Positions 35,520 through 45,998 of a stretch of 64,000 nucleotides of DNA are shown here, one piece after another. The DNA comes from Cerrena zonata (taxonomy: Eukaryota > Basidiomycota > Agaricomycetes > Polyporales > Cerrenaceae), in NCBI GenBank assembly GCA_038087015.1, contig JASBNA010000008.1, positions 248,001-312,000 on the forward strand. The letters run 5' to 3'. Position 1 is the stretch's first letter; every line of letters starts with the position of its first letter. The notes beneath the pieces are model-generated. The model had not been told where the DNA came from, did no database searches, and saw only the letters and a program-made list of their open reading frames with translations. The position numbers and the translations under genes were made by a program.

Positions 35520-36569
35520 ATGAGTTCCGGATTTGACGGCCTGTCCTCTGTATGCAAACCAAGGGCTCATGAACGCATGGTCTCTTCTATGACCCTCACC
35601 GAAGAAGCAACGTTACCACTGCCTAGCTCCAGCACTCCGATTTCAAACACATTAATGGCTCCACCAACAACCTCGTTATCCTTATTATCATCGTCATCAT
35701 TCTCCGGGCTTCCAGAGCAAACAAGTGCATCGTTAGACCCAACATTATCACCTCCCGACCCAATCACATCAACTACTACAACATTAGCAACTAGTACGAC
35801 TATAAGTACAACAACGTCAACGACAATTAGTACTTCAACAAAGACCAAGACAACTGTACGGACATCCGTAACCGTCTCTACCTCGTCTACCACAGCTCTC
35901 TTGACACTCACATCTTCCTCAACCCCCACATCATCTGTGCCAATCAATTCTGGGGTCCTCGGACAAGAGGGTCCGATTCCGACTGCCGTGGGTGCCATGA
36001 GCACACCCAAAAATTCCAAGTTGAGCCATGGGCAATTGGCAGGTATCATAGTCGGAATTGTATCGACCTTGATTCTTGCTGTGCTTGCTCTATCCCTTCT
36101 GAAGAAGAGGATAGTTAAAAGGCGAAACACCCCAAGTGGTGAATTCAAAGGTGAGAACAGTCCTTATTACATTGTTCGCCTAAAACTTATGAACAACCTA
36201 TATTTTAGAATCAGGATGGGGCGATCGATTAGTTAGTTCTGGTTCACCCGGTCAGAGCTTCGGTGGGGGCATAGATCGATATGACAGTAAGTGATCATGT
36301 TCCGTGTGGGCTTGTTCGAGTTTGACTGATGACGCAAAACAGTCGAAAGAGCCGGGAATCGTACACCATCGAGCTATGAAGATGCAATCAGTGGTATTGT
36401 CGATGTATTGGACTCTGAACATATTGTCCCAGATCTCCCTCGCACTATCACCAGAAAACCACCACCTGCCGACTCACCTGTAGAGAACGAGGAATTAAAA
36501 GAGCCAGATAGAGGCCATCTGCGTGAATCAGCGCAACTTTCAGATGCAGGCGTGGGCATCGCTTCTTAA
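35520..36569 (+). CDS. TMP9: Ser/Thr-rich membrane protein, divergent tail
   Basis: The exon from 35520 ends at the donor after GEFK (about 36150). Further exons (to about 36287 and from about 36343 to 36569) join in phase. There are about 170 residues of Ser/Thr-rich sequence, with a nearly pure Thr/Ser run (TSTTTTLATSTTISTTTST), then the helix LAGIIVGIVSTLILAVLALS and LLKKRIVKRR. The tail (SGWGDRLVSSGSPGQ, then NRTPSSYEDAISG) has PSSYED where relatives have PPxYEE and no GGP element, so the docking motif is degenerate or lost. It converges on RAD17 (about 205 bp between the stops). The first Met of the frame is used for lack of a better one; the signal peptide must lie upstream. Confidence 0.65.
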
Positions 36570-36774
36570 CAAGGGTCAAGGACTTCCTTTTCTCTCTTCT
36601 CTAGGGTTTTTTGTGATGAATGTTCTAAACTTACCTTTCGTGCCAAGACATGGTACACATATGTCTCTCTTATATTCTACATACCTATGCAGTCGAGCTT
36701 CAAGAAAAGATTGCTTCTGAATGTTTCCTGTAATCATAATAATCGATCGCCAAAATCAATCATTTTCTGTATTG

Positions 36775-39316
36775 CTAGAAATCGTAATCTTCAATATCAT
36801 CGTCTTCCAGCCAACCCCCTGGTGTAGATCCTGGATGTCGTTGATCATCAGGGGTTTGCGGGGTATGATGACTATACTCATCTTCAAGCAGAGCGATGTC
36901 CGGATTGAAATCATCACCATTCGCAAGTTCCAGCCGACCGACGCCCTCTTTCGTAAATTGAAGATGAGAAAAGAGTCGAGAAGACGGAGGAGGTGTATGG
37001 TGTTTCACATCGATGCGCCGTTGAGAGCGGGCTTTGACGACAGCCCCGAGTTCAAGAGCGACTTTGGATGGGGTCCAACCTCCCGCACGTCCATACTCAT
37101 CCTGATACAATACGGTGAGCAATCTTACGAAATATCTGTGTAGTTGTTCCTTACCTTCCTGATCCATTGATGAGTATCTCGGATCCCATCTTCACAGTCT
37201 CGGCTTCGTTTCAGCACATCGAAGAACTCTGGCTTGTAGTTCTTTTGGTTTCGTCTCGTGACAGGAGATGGAAGTGAGTGTAGGGTTCCCAGACTGATCA
37301 AATGAAAACGGTATGGGTTCCCTTGCCACTATGTGAGCGAGTTAGTGGTCTCTCAGTCTCTTTCAAACTTGGAGAATAGACGAACGGAGTCGGTTTCACC
37401 CAAGTCGGACCAACTCAACGAGTCCATGACATCACTACACTGGTCCAGGTCATCGCAGTACTGTGTGTAATTCTGGTGCAAATACAAGGCTAGCAGCCCA
37501 GAATCCACTGGTGAGTCCGCATATAGCGTCTAAGAACCTCGTGGTGAGTAGGGTTCTGATTGAGATTACAACAAGGGTCTACCTCAACATCTACCCGACT
37601 GGATTTCCGGTCGTGATGCTGAAGATGGGAAGGCAGTTTCAGCGGATCTTTCAGACATGTATCAAAGTCCTTATCTCGCTGTTTGTCCTTGGCTGAGGCG
37701 GAAGACGATGGGGGATCGCCTTTCCCTGCGTCAAGTGTCAGCTTAACTATGGAGAAATCATAGACAAGGTCGTACGTTTGTTGTACAGCAGCTTTCCGAT
37801 CAAGTGGAACAGCGCCAAACTCTGTTCTCGCCGCGTGACTACCTCCATAAGGGCTCTTGACGGTGCAGCTTTACGAGTTCGTCCTTTGCCTTTCCGAGAG
37901 TCTAGCCCGTCTATACTAGACGTGGATGTGGTGGCGAATTGGAGAGCCATTATAGCGCTTCGAATGTCACCGTTCGATGACTCTACGATGAAGTCCAATA
38001 CTTCCTTCGAGGGAGTGAGACTAGTTTTAGCAGGAAACTGGCAAGCCAAGATATGTTGGAGTGCTCGTCGCATAAGTGTTGGTGCAATCGGGTTGAATCT
38101 AAAATAGTCGGTTGATAAATTTATACATAGAATATTTTACAAACTCACTCAATTTGTGTGACATATGGCGAGCGTACCAGATTTTGAGGTAGGACTGTAC
38201 GAATATCCACAGTGTCTCTTGACTTTCCCTTCCAAGAGCTCGTCCCAATGTCATCGATATTTCCCTCTCCTCGAAGGCCGGCATCGCTGATGACTACGAC
38301 AATAGGTGAACTGAGGGATGCATAGTCGTTCACGACACCCTCGAGTGCGGCATGAAAGGCGTCCCGAGTCGGTAAGTGCAAAATATTGGGAAGGTCCTCC
38401 AGTACGACAATCCGACGTTTCGAGTCTCCTCTTATCGTGGAGGTTGAAGTTGAACCTACGGTAGACCCGAGACCCAACACAGAGTGGCACTTCGCAGCAC
38501 GGGTTAGAAAGTTTCGGAATTTTTCTGACAATCCTTCGTATTCCATCCAATCGTCGTCAGAATGTGCATCTTCTGCAAGAGGAATTTTGCTAAGAGAAAC
38601 TTGCGAGATGTTTGAATGAGGCCGCACCTGAGAGACTATCTCGACGAAATGTATCATCTATTCCATTTCTCCATTCTAAGATCTCGACATTGAGTTCTCT
38701 TGCTAGAATGCGGATGGTCGCCGTCTTCCCGGTACCGGCAGGTCCTGTGAGTGCGAGTATGCGCTAGAGAGAAGTCAATCCGACTACAAGCTTCTGTATA
38801 CGCGACAGGGACATACACGGTACTTGCGAAGCTTCCCGGAAGGGCCACCTTCGAGTGCTTCCAGAAGCCATTGGCGAACATCCTGAACTTTGCGTTTATG
38901 TACCGCCAAGGTTTCCTAGAAATTGTTTGAACAGTCGAAAAGACGTTAACTATCTTCGGTACGTACTTCAGTTGTAGGAACATGAAGGTCAATCCACATC
39001 TGGTCATAGGTTTCGATTGGCACATTATCCGGCATAGTAGCAACCGGTGTCTCTTCTTTCGCCTTTCCCTTCGGTCGAGCGGACTTGGTGGATGTCTGAG
39101 TTGTCGACACTGACCTCTGCGATGTCTTCGTCAAATCAATGATAGGTAGTCGTCCCAACTAACTAGATATTATCAGAGTCGTGCTTAACCTCCCGGCACT
39201 TTACTCACAGAAGACAATGGGCGTAATCTCTTCGCTGAAGGCTCTCCGGGAGGTATTGGTGCGCTGAGTTTGCGCACGGTGTGTGACTTGGCCTTCTTTT
39301 GAGATCCAGATGACAT
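36775..39316 (-). CDS. RAD17: Checkpoint clamp-loader protein Rad17
   Basis: A multi-exon gene starting at 39316 (MSSGSQKKAKSHTVRKLSAP, basic leader) and ending ...GGWLEDDDIEDYDF. The sequence MWIDLHVPTTEETLAVHKRK is the conserved entry to the Rad17 AAA+ domain, followed by QDVRQWLLEALEGG and the Walker A motif LTGPAGTGKTATIRILA with ELNVEILEWRNGID. Further down are the sensor/lid segment NGDIRSAIMALQFA and the C-terminal Rad17-specific part (GLLALYLHQNYTQYCDDLDQ). Rad17 with RFC2-5 loads the 9-1-1 clamp at damaged DNA and activates the ATR checkpoint in the nucleus. The acidic end is typical. Not all intron borders were checked, but the frames chain through the whole interval. Confidence 0.93.
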
Positions 39317-40336
39317 CCTCGAAATACAATCTTCACTGCGTACCGCTTGTCCGGTGAAGAAACTCAGACATGCAAGTCAATTTCCGCCGAGTGTCGCTAG
39401 CTGTTGTGACACACGCGTGACAAGTCGCGTATAAGTGGCGACGCGTTGTGTCACGCAGCAACAGTAGGATCTCTGAATATCTTTCCAAAGGTCATGTATC
39501 AAAAAAGGTCGATTTCGGACCTTTCCGTCCGCCCAATTTTTGTCTTTTTTTGGTCCCTCTCCGTCCGCATTGGGATACTATGACATGGTCGGTTTTCCCC
39601 AATATTCCGTCCGCATGATGAATATGACTTTGGACGTCTAGATGTTGGTTCGCTTTGCGCCAATCGAGAACAATCCGTCCGCATGATGGTATACATGATC
39701 AAAACAGGCGCACCTTTTTGTCACAAATGTATATTGAGAGCCCAAGATGGTATAAAATAAATACTATTAGGGGGTAATGATATGTACTTATCATCAAACA
39801 TTGAATTTATGTGGTTTTCATCGGCAGCTTTGACGAGCCTGAGACACATCCGCATAGGGATTGAACCTCCACGACCATAACGGTCTTTCGCCATATAGCC
39901 ACGTCTCGGTTCAATCCGTCCGCCTAAAGATCGAACATACGATCCCTCAGTCGACCATTTCCGTCCGCCTAAAAGCACATGACATTTGGAGGGATATTCG
40001 GGGGTCCTGCAACAGCTCATGAGGATAGTGGCTTGGTCTCTTAACGTTTAACATCGGTGAAAAAATACGGATAAATGAAAATAAATTTCACAAGTACAAA
40101 CACTATCTAAATACAGAAATTCACGCCTAATCAAGAACCCTACGAATTGCGACACGTTCAGTACTAAGCTGGTGAAAGTCCACTAGTAGCTGCTATAGAT
40201 TGAGTGATTGGTAAGGATAAGGCATCAACCTAGATGCCGCAAATACACTATGTGTTCGTGGTAAGAATAGTCACTGAGTCAAATGTAGAAGAGGAGAAAT
40301 GTTGAGATCGAATCAGATGAGCACTGTTCAACAGAA
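39317..40336. other. Intergenic with clustered TCCGTCCGC motifs
   Basis: The nonamer TCCGTCCGC occurs six times, at 39524, 39560, 39606, 39674, 39915 and 39960. Two copies continue with atgatg and two with ctaaa. The rest shows no gene. It covers the RAD17 upstream region and the 3' flank of the zinc-finger gene at 40337. Confidence 0.7.
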
Positions 40337-41444
40337 CTACCAGTAGGCGTCCGAATCCGAACATTCCTCCGAGTCACTGGACCACTGGGCCGTCGTCAGA
40401 CAGCAGTGATTCCCGGCAAAGGAGAAGGCCGGCGTGAACTCGACGTTCGGCGGCGCCGTAATGAAGGCTACAGGACTCGGAGGGAAATATGTCACGGTTT
40501 GAAGGGAAAGTATGGCCTCGGCCACACCTTGAAGGGTGACCTCAGGGTCATCCATGTTGGACGGCGTTGGACTAGCAACGGCAGAGGAAGGACCGGGAGC
40601 TTCGACTTGCGAAGTTGGTAGAGTATTTCGGTCCTTCTTCGCAGCTCGTGGAAGGCGCGCCCTCGTCCCTAGTGTTGTCTCGACTTTGGGTATGGGCTTT
40701 GGTAGGGACGTTGACTTCGGGTCGGCTTTCGATTTCGCCTTAGTCTTGCGCTTCGACGACTTGGGGGTGGAGGCGGAAGTGGAAGTTGAAGTTGAAACGG
40801 CTTGGGGGATGAACACTCCCGAGTTGTCAGAGTCACATTCGACCTGAGCTTGGTCAATCCTTCGATATCGCCGGGTGCGGTGGCCATGATTGCGGATCTT
40901 ATGTGTAAGGAGCTTGGTTGGTTCGGCAAACCTCTCCATACAGACAGGGATAGGTGTTTTCCCATCTGGTCCGGTCTTGCATCCGCATTCGAGAGGTTTC
41001 TCCTTGGTACTGCAGATCACAAGTCAAACAACAGAATATGTGGTAAGTTCGAGAAAATACTAACTGCTTGCGCTCGTGGATTACCCGGCCATCCCGGGTG
41101 TGGGACGACCAGTCGCAGTACAGGCACTTAAAAGTACTAGTGAACAGAGATCAAACTCCGAGTCAGTCCTGGAATTCTCAATGAATGCAGAATTACTTAC
41201 ACGGCGTTGTGAACATTCATGTGACGAATCACATCGTGCTGTCTGGAGAAGGTTCTGTGACAATTTGAATAGGTGCATGGGTACCGAGACTAAAGCAAGG
41301 AATAAACAGAATTTAGCACTCGCAGGGTATTTAACGATACATGATAAGTAGATATACCTTCACAGTGGACTTTGCAGTAGGCCTTGATGACTTTTTGCTC
41401 TTCTGAGTAGCGCGGGAAATTTTATTTGAAGTAGAGGGAGCCAT
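40337..41444 (-). CDS. C2H2 zinc-finger protein, 306 residues
   Basis: Four exons (41444-41358, 41289-41201, 41136-41065, 41009-40337) join in phase. A short basic leader (KISRATQKSKKSSRPTAKST) precedes three fingers: YPCTYSNCHRTFSRQHDVIR-HMNVH, FKCLYCDWSSHTRDGRVIHE-RKH, and an atypical third with two Cys in CGC, a long insertion, and LLTHKIRNH. The linker TKEKPLECG between fingers 2 and 3 resembles the classical TGEKP linker, which supports DNA binding. The C-terminal half is Ser/Pro/Lys-rich (SSKRKTKAKSKADPKS), with a final acidic SSDSEECSDSD. It is probably a nuclear transcription regulator (inference). Confidence 0.8.
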
Positions 41445-44437
41445 GATGAGGGGAAAGTAAGAGGAGGGACGTGTGTGGCGAATGGACGGACCCAGTTTAT
41501 ACGGTGAAGAGTGGCAAGTCAGTGGCACTCTTTATACCCAAGCCTGAGGTGTCGAGGATATTTCCCAACCCGCAGACGGAAAAACGCATACGCATTGGAT
41601 GATAAGTCTCTTCGCTTAGGGCGTATACGGAAAGCTTCCGTGCGTCGGTATAAATGAGGGTCCAGACATTTCGTCCCTCGCGGCTCGCCTATGTTTGATA
41701 ATCTGCTTCTAAACCATGGGAGAAACGAGATCTTCATCTCCGTAAAGACTGTTTGGGAAAATGCGTTGAGTCAGTAATCCTTTTCTGCCTTCACATTTGT
41801 TACGGCGGAACAGCAACCTTAGTAACGGCGTAAGAAAGTGAGCCTTGTGTTGCAACAAGCGATCAGTTTACAAATCAATGGGAACGGTTCCTTGGAAGAG
41901 AAATAGTTAGAACGAGGACCTAGTGCATAGAGAGAAGATGTGCTGCACCACGATGCATGATGGTACACGATGATACATGATTGGTTGTATATTAGCCGTG
42001 TTCCCGCTGGATCATTTTATAACACCGACATTCAGCAGGACAAGCGATCGATCTGTATATATTACTGCTCCCGTGCTCTGGTTATCGCAGACCAGCGCGC
42101 GTTTTGGTACACTGGTGTGCGCTTCCAAGACCAAGGAATGCAAATAGGGCGCGCCTCGAGGACGCGTAATTGAGGGTCGCTCTGTTACGCTTCTGATTCC
42201 GTTGGAAATTTTCCCGTCTAACTTGAAGGCGCACCTCTAGCCTCCCAGAGTTCTGGGCAGGCCGCCATCTCGACAGTGGAAATATCGGTAAAGGTTGGAA
42301 ACAATATTGTGCCCAGAGCGGAGGCAGATGCCATCCCGCGAATCGAGGCAAAATGCCGACTTTGAACACTCCAGTCCGTGGAGCGAAGTGAGACAACCAT
42401 TCGGAAACTTTCCCGTCAGCGGAGCAATACGACGACCGCAAACCCGCCGCTAGGATATGGGCAGTATAAAGACTATTTGTAGTAGAGCCCAATGTCGCGA
42501 GGGAGAGGCCACCTCGCGCGTCCTTCCGACAAGGGAACATGCAAAAGAGCGTAGTAGTCAGACCACGAGGTAACCTATCCATATCGACGAATGTGGCAGA
42601 GTGTGGGAAATGGCTTGTACACTACTACGCTGTCTGCGGTATGCGGGTTTTGTCCGACCATTCCAGGCCCGAGGCTCCGACACTATACACGAAGTCATCG
42701 CCCCACCGCCAGAACCTCCTTCTAGCGGATGAAGGTATAGTCCTAAACATCGACTCCCTGACATATGCTTCAGGACTGCTTGTGAGGCTCAAATACAGCC
42801 TCAAACCGTGACGAAATCCTATGCATAAGGCTGTTGGCCCTGCGTCTACAAAGGTCGAAAAATTGGTCCCGTCTAAACATAAAATGGGGAGCCAGCCAAT
42901 ACATCCACCGGAGAGCGAGAAAGCGAAGAGACATCGTGTTCGGCGGACATTTGATGCGGTCCGATATAGTCGATGTTACTAGTCGCGGGAGAAATCGGAT
43001 TTCCGACAGGAACCGTCCTATGAAATGACAGGCACTTGGTTATGCCTCAACCAAAGACGCCTTGTAAGGCATAAAATATTGATAAGGATGACCCCCCGAA
43101 TAAGTCAAATGTGTGAGACGATTTCTACGATTCTCAGGTGCTTGTCGGACTCACCAGTGTAGTTAACATATAAGTCTTCGGTCAACTTCTGTACTGTAGC
43201 TTGCCCCCGAAATTCGTCAGTTCGACTGGTTCCTGTGGATCGTCATAACGATTGTATACAGTATAGCGAAGGAGAAAACGGATATAGAACCTTCAAATCT
43301 AAAATTTCTGTATACATATTAGATGATAATTCGGCTGAGTATGTATGGCCGAAACTTGTTGTGCTGATGGAAATTCAATACACCCGGAGAACGTTCTGGA
43401 TGGAAGACGGATATATCCACAAATGTTCTTGAGTAAAGGCCCTATGTCATCCTTTTGGAAGATAGCTTCTAGGATGCTAAGGGGGGTGAACATGTGCTGT
43501 CACGGTAGGCATTGGTACGAGACTGTGCATGCACGGGACATGACTCGTACATCCGAGATATGGGCTTTCCCTTTTTTTTTGGCAACCTTCAGTTCTCCAT
43601 TCCGTTCATGTGCATAAGAGGCTATAGTGGACTCTCGCAGACATCCCTCTGGGGATGAGTAAAAGATCCATTTCATCCGGAATCACGAAACAAAATGAGG
43701 ATCCGTCGCCTTGCAAAGTTTCGGCTAAAGAGACAAAAGTGCGGAAGACGCAATGATTATTCCATTAGACAAGACATGATTTGAGGAGAGATGAGTATGT
43801 TTCCATAGTGTTCTTTTTGGTACCAGACGTGACCACGCATGCTGTGGCAGAGAGCGATTTTTCGTTCTTGACACCGCACAGACGACATCAACTTCCCAAT
43901 TTGATCGTTGATCGAAATGGCCCAATTTGGCTATGTCTTACTGAACGTTCAGTCGGACCTGGCGAGCGGCGTCTAGACTTCATTAGTGGCAACGATGACC
44001 CCTACTTCAAACTCTGCGCTCTGTCTCGTCCATATCCTCAAGAACTAGGAAGAACTGTGTGTTACTTGCAAAAATGAAGAGCGAAAAGGTCTTTAAGCTA
44101 AGTGTATGCCTAATACTCTCTTATTAAGGATTTATGCAATCAGTGAGAAGTCCTGGCCAGGAGAACTTGAATGTAAGTAATAGACGGACACGGTGGCCTT
44201 CCTGTTCATTATCCTCTGAAATAATGACAATACTGCCCAGCGTGAAAAGTTCGGGCCATGTGCCACTCGCTATTGTTCGGGTCTCGTGGCGTGCCCAAAC
44301 CACGCGCTAACAAATCCCGTGCAACAAAACGCGTCGCGTCGCGTCGTGCCATTGACCAGTTGTAAGAGTTTTATTCCTTATCCTCCGACTCTCAACATTT
44401 TACAACGTACATCTCAACCCCTTATTCTCTAACTACA
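41445..44437. other. 3 kb without a recognisable gene
   Basis: Both strands carry only short overlapping open frames (for example minus 42082-42582) with no domain, signal or splice pattern I can support. No repeats or RNA genes were recognised. It holds the promoters of the two flanking zinc-finger genes. Confidence 0.4.
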
Positions 44438-45464
44438 ATGGCTACTATCTCTACTGGCTTCCTTAACCCAATCCGTTATGAAGTGACGGACTACCACATC
44501 CCTGTTCCATGGAATCCCTCAGGGCTTGCGAGGGTACGAGAGATGGTTCCCGTCTCCTCCCATCTCTTGCTTCAAGACAAGGAGACGCTAACCCTTCATA
44601 AACAATACCTCGCAATCTTTGAATCTGGTTCAAAGAGATTCAACAGCGATTTCGTCCTCGGGGATGAGACCCCAGACCTCGATCACATTGACCTTACCTT
44701 GTATGTCTATGCCTCCTACCGAGTCGATTTTCTCCTAACATCCTTCCAGACGTGAACACAATCCAACGTCCACATCCTATTCTCCAGAGACCACTCACTC
44801 TCCTCTTCTCGCGCCAATCCTCACGATTCCTCCACTTGAAACAGACCTCTGTATCAATCCTGAGAGCCTTCACCAATCAACCGTAGTTGATAACGAAACT
44901 GTCATCCCCGCTTCTTCGGGTCGCCTGCGACCGGATGGAAGTAAGAAGAAGTCTCCTAAAGTGCCCTCCAAGAAACCTCCTAAGGTGCCCTCCAAGAAAC
45001 CTCCTAAAGTGCTCTCCAAGAAGCCGCTCGAAAAAACAGCCGAGACAAACACTCAATCGCAACAAGTAGAGCAGTGCCAAGTGCCTGGCTGCGGCGAAAT
45101 GGTCCTTGTCACCGCGGCTAATGTCGAAGCTCACGCCGGGCGCAAGCACTGCCCTAAAGATGTCAAAGAGAGCATTTGCGAATGGCCTGGTTGTACAAAG
45201 AAATTGCAAAGTGAATCATTCAGACGCCATTTGCTGATACACTTCTGCGGGAGACTTACCTGTGATCTATGTGCTGTAAACTTTGTTAGAGTGGACAGCT
45301 ATGACAGACACATACGGCGAAGTCAAAGCCATCGGAGAAAGAGCGAAGCACTGGCCCTCTCCAAACCGAGACGCAGCACGGGGAGAAAACGCACGAGGGA
45401 TGTATCTTTCACTGATGACGATGAGGATGACGACTACACACCAAACAAAAAGAGTAGATATTGA
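44438..45464 (+). CDS. C2H2 zinc-finger protein with Lys/Pro repeat
   Basis: Two exons (44438-44700, 44750-45464) give 325 residues. The N-terminal 160 residues have no known domain. A lysine/proline segment at about 169-193 repeats the heptad KKPPKVPS three times at DNA level, in 21-base units (about 44953-45025). Fingers follow: CQVPGCGEMVLVTAANVEAH-AGRKH, CEWPGCTKKLQSESFRRHLL-IH and CDLCAVNFVRVDSYDRHIRR, all C2H2-like. The end is basic then acidic (RRSTGRKRTRDVSFTDDDED), a likely nuclear localisation signal. It is the third such gene in 16 kb and divergent from the one at 40337. Role and target are unknown. Confidence 0.8.
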
Positions 45465-45678
45465 ATTGTGATAGTTTCGTCTGTTTCTTCTCATCCTTTC
45501 AGTCTACAACTTAGTCTACATTATACCAACTGTGTTCGAGTCGAATAATACGCTTGTTATTTGAGCAAAATGTCATGATTATCTATCTAGGGGACCCCCG
45601 TGCTAAGGGGGTGCTGGCGTGTCTAGGCCTACACTAGAGCTGCTCGTAAAACTACCGGTAGCAACTGGTTACAAGTCA

Positions 45679-45998
45679 CTATGAAGAGCCTCCGGCGGGT
45701 TCCCCTTTCGACTTGGTGTCAGCAGCATCCAACGATGAACCTACGCACACAAAGGTGAGATCTATATCAAACACTTAGCGGAAGAATTAAAAACAAATAA
45801 CGAACCTTTCGATCGACACACTTTTGAGTGTGCTTCAAGCTTTTTCATCGGGATTGTTATTTTGCAATTTGGACAGCGTTTAGCTATCTATTAGAAAAGG
45901 CAAATTAGCCTTCTGATCAGAAGGCCCGAGAGGAATAAGAAACTCACCCCGCGATAGGATTCGGTAGGAAAAGGAACGTCGACGACGTATCGTGACAT
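45679..45998 (-). CDS. Small CCHC zinc-finger protein, 64 residues
   Basis: Three exons (45998-45948, 45887-45806, 45740-45679) give 64 residues; no single frame shows it whole. After MSRYVVDVPFPTESYRGIAK comes one compact finger, CPNCKITIPMKKLEAHSKVC, a C-x2-C-x12-H-x4-C unit. A short Ser/Asp/Lys tail ends GEPAGGSS. All junctions are GT-AG and in phase, and the finger spans most of exon 2. Single fingers of this kind bind RNA, DNA or ubiquitin-pathway partners in other proteins; no function can be assigned. The whole gene could instead be a fragment of a longer one, but start and stop look natural. Confidence 0.62.

Noticed and set aside
35567..36148. 193-codon minus-strand frame across TMP9
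   Set aside because: Its Val/Asp-rich product is the mirror of the Ser/Thr-rich coding strand; same for minus frames over TMP4, TMP6 and TMP8.
39830..39960. tRNA-like GGTTCAATCC boxes on both strands
   Set aside because: T-stem pairing fails on either strand and no cloverleaf with an anticodon arm of normal size can be drawn.
42082..42582. 166-codon minus-strand frame
   Set aside because: No recognisable family, and overlapping frames on both strands are similarly open.
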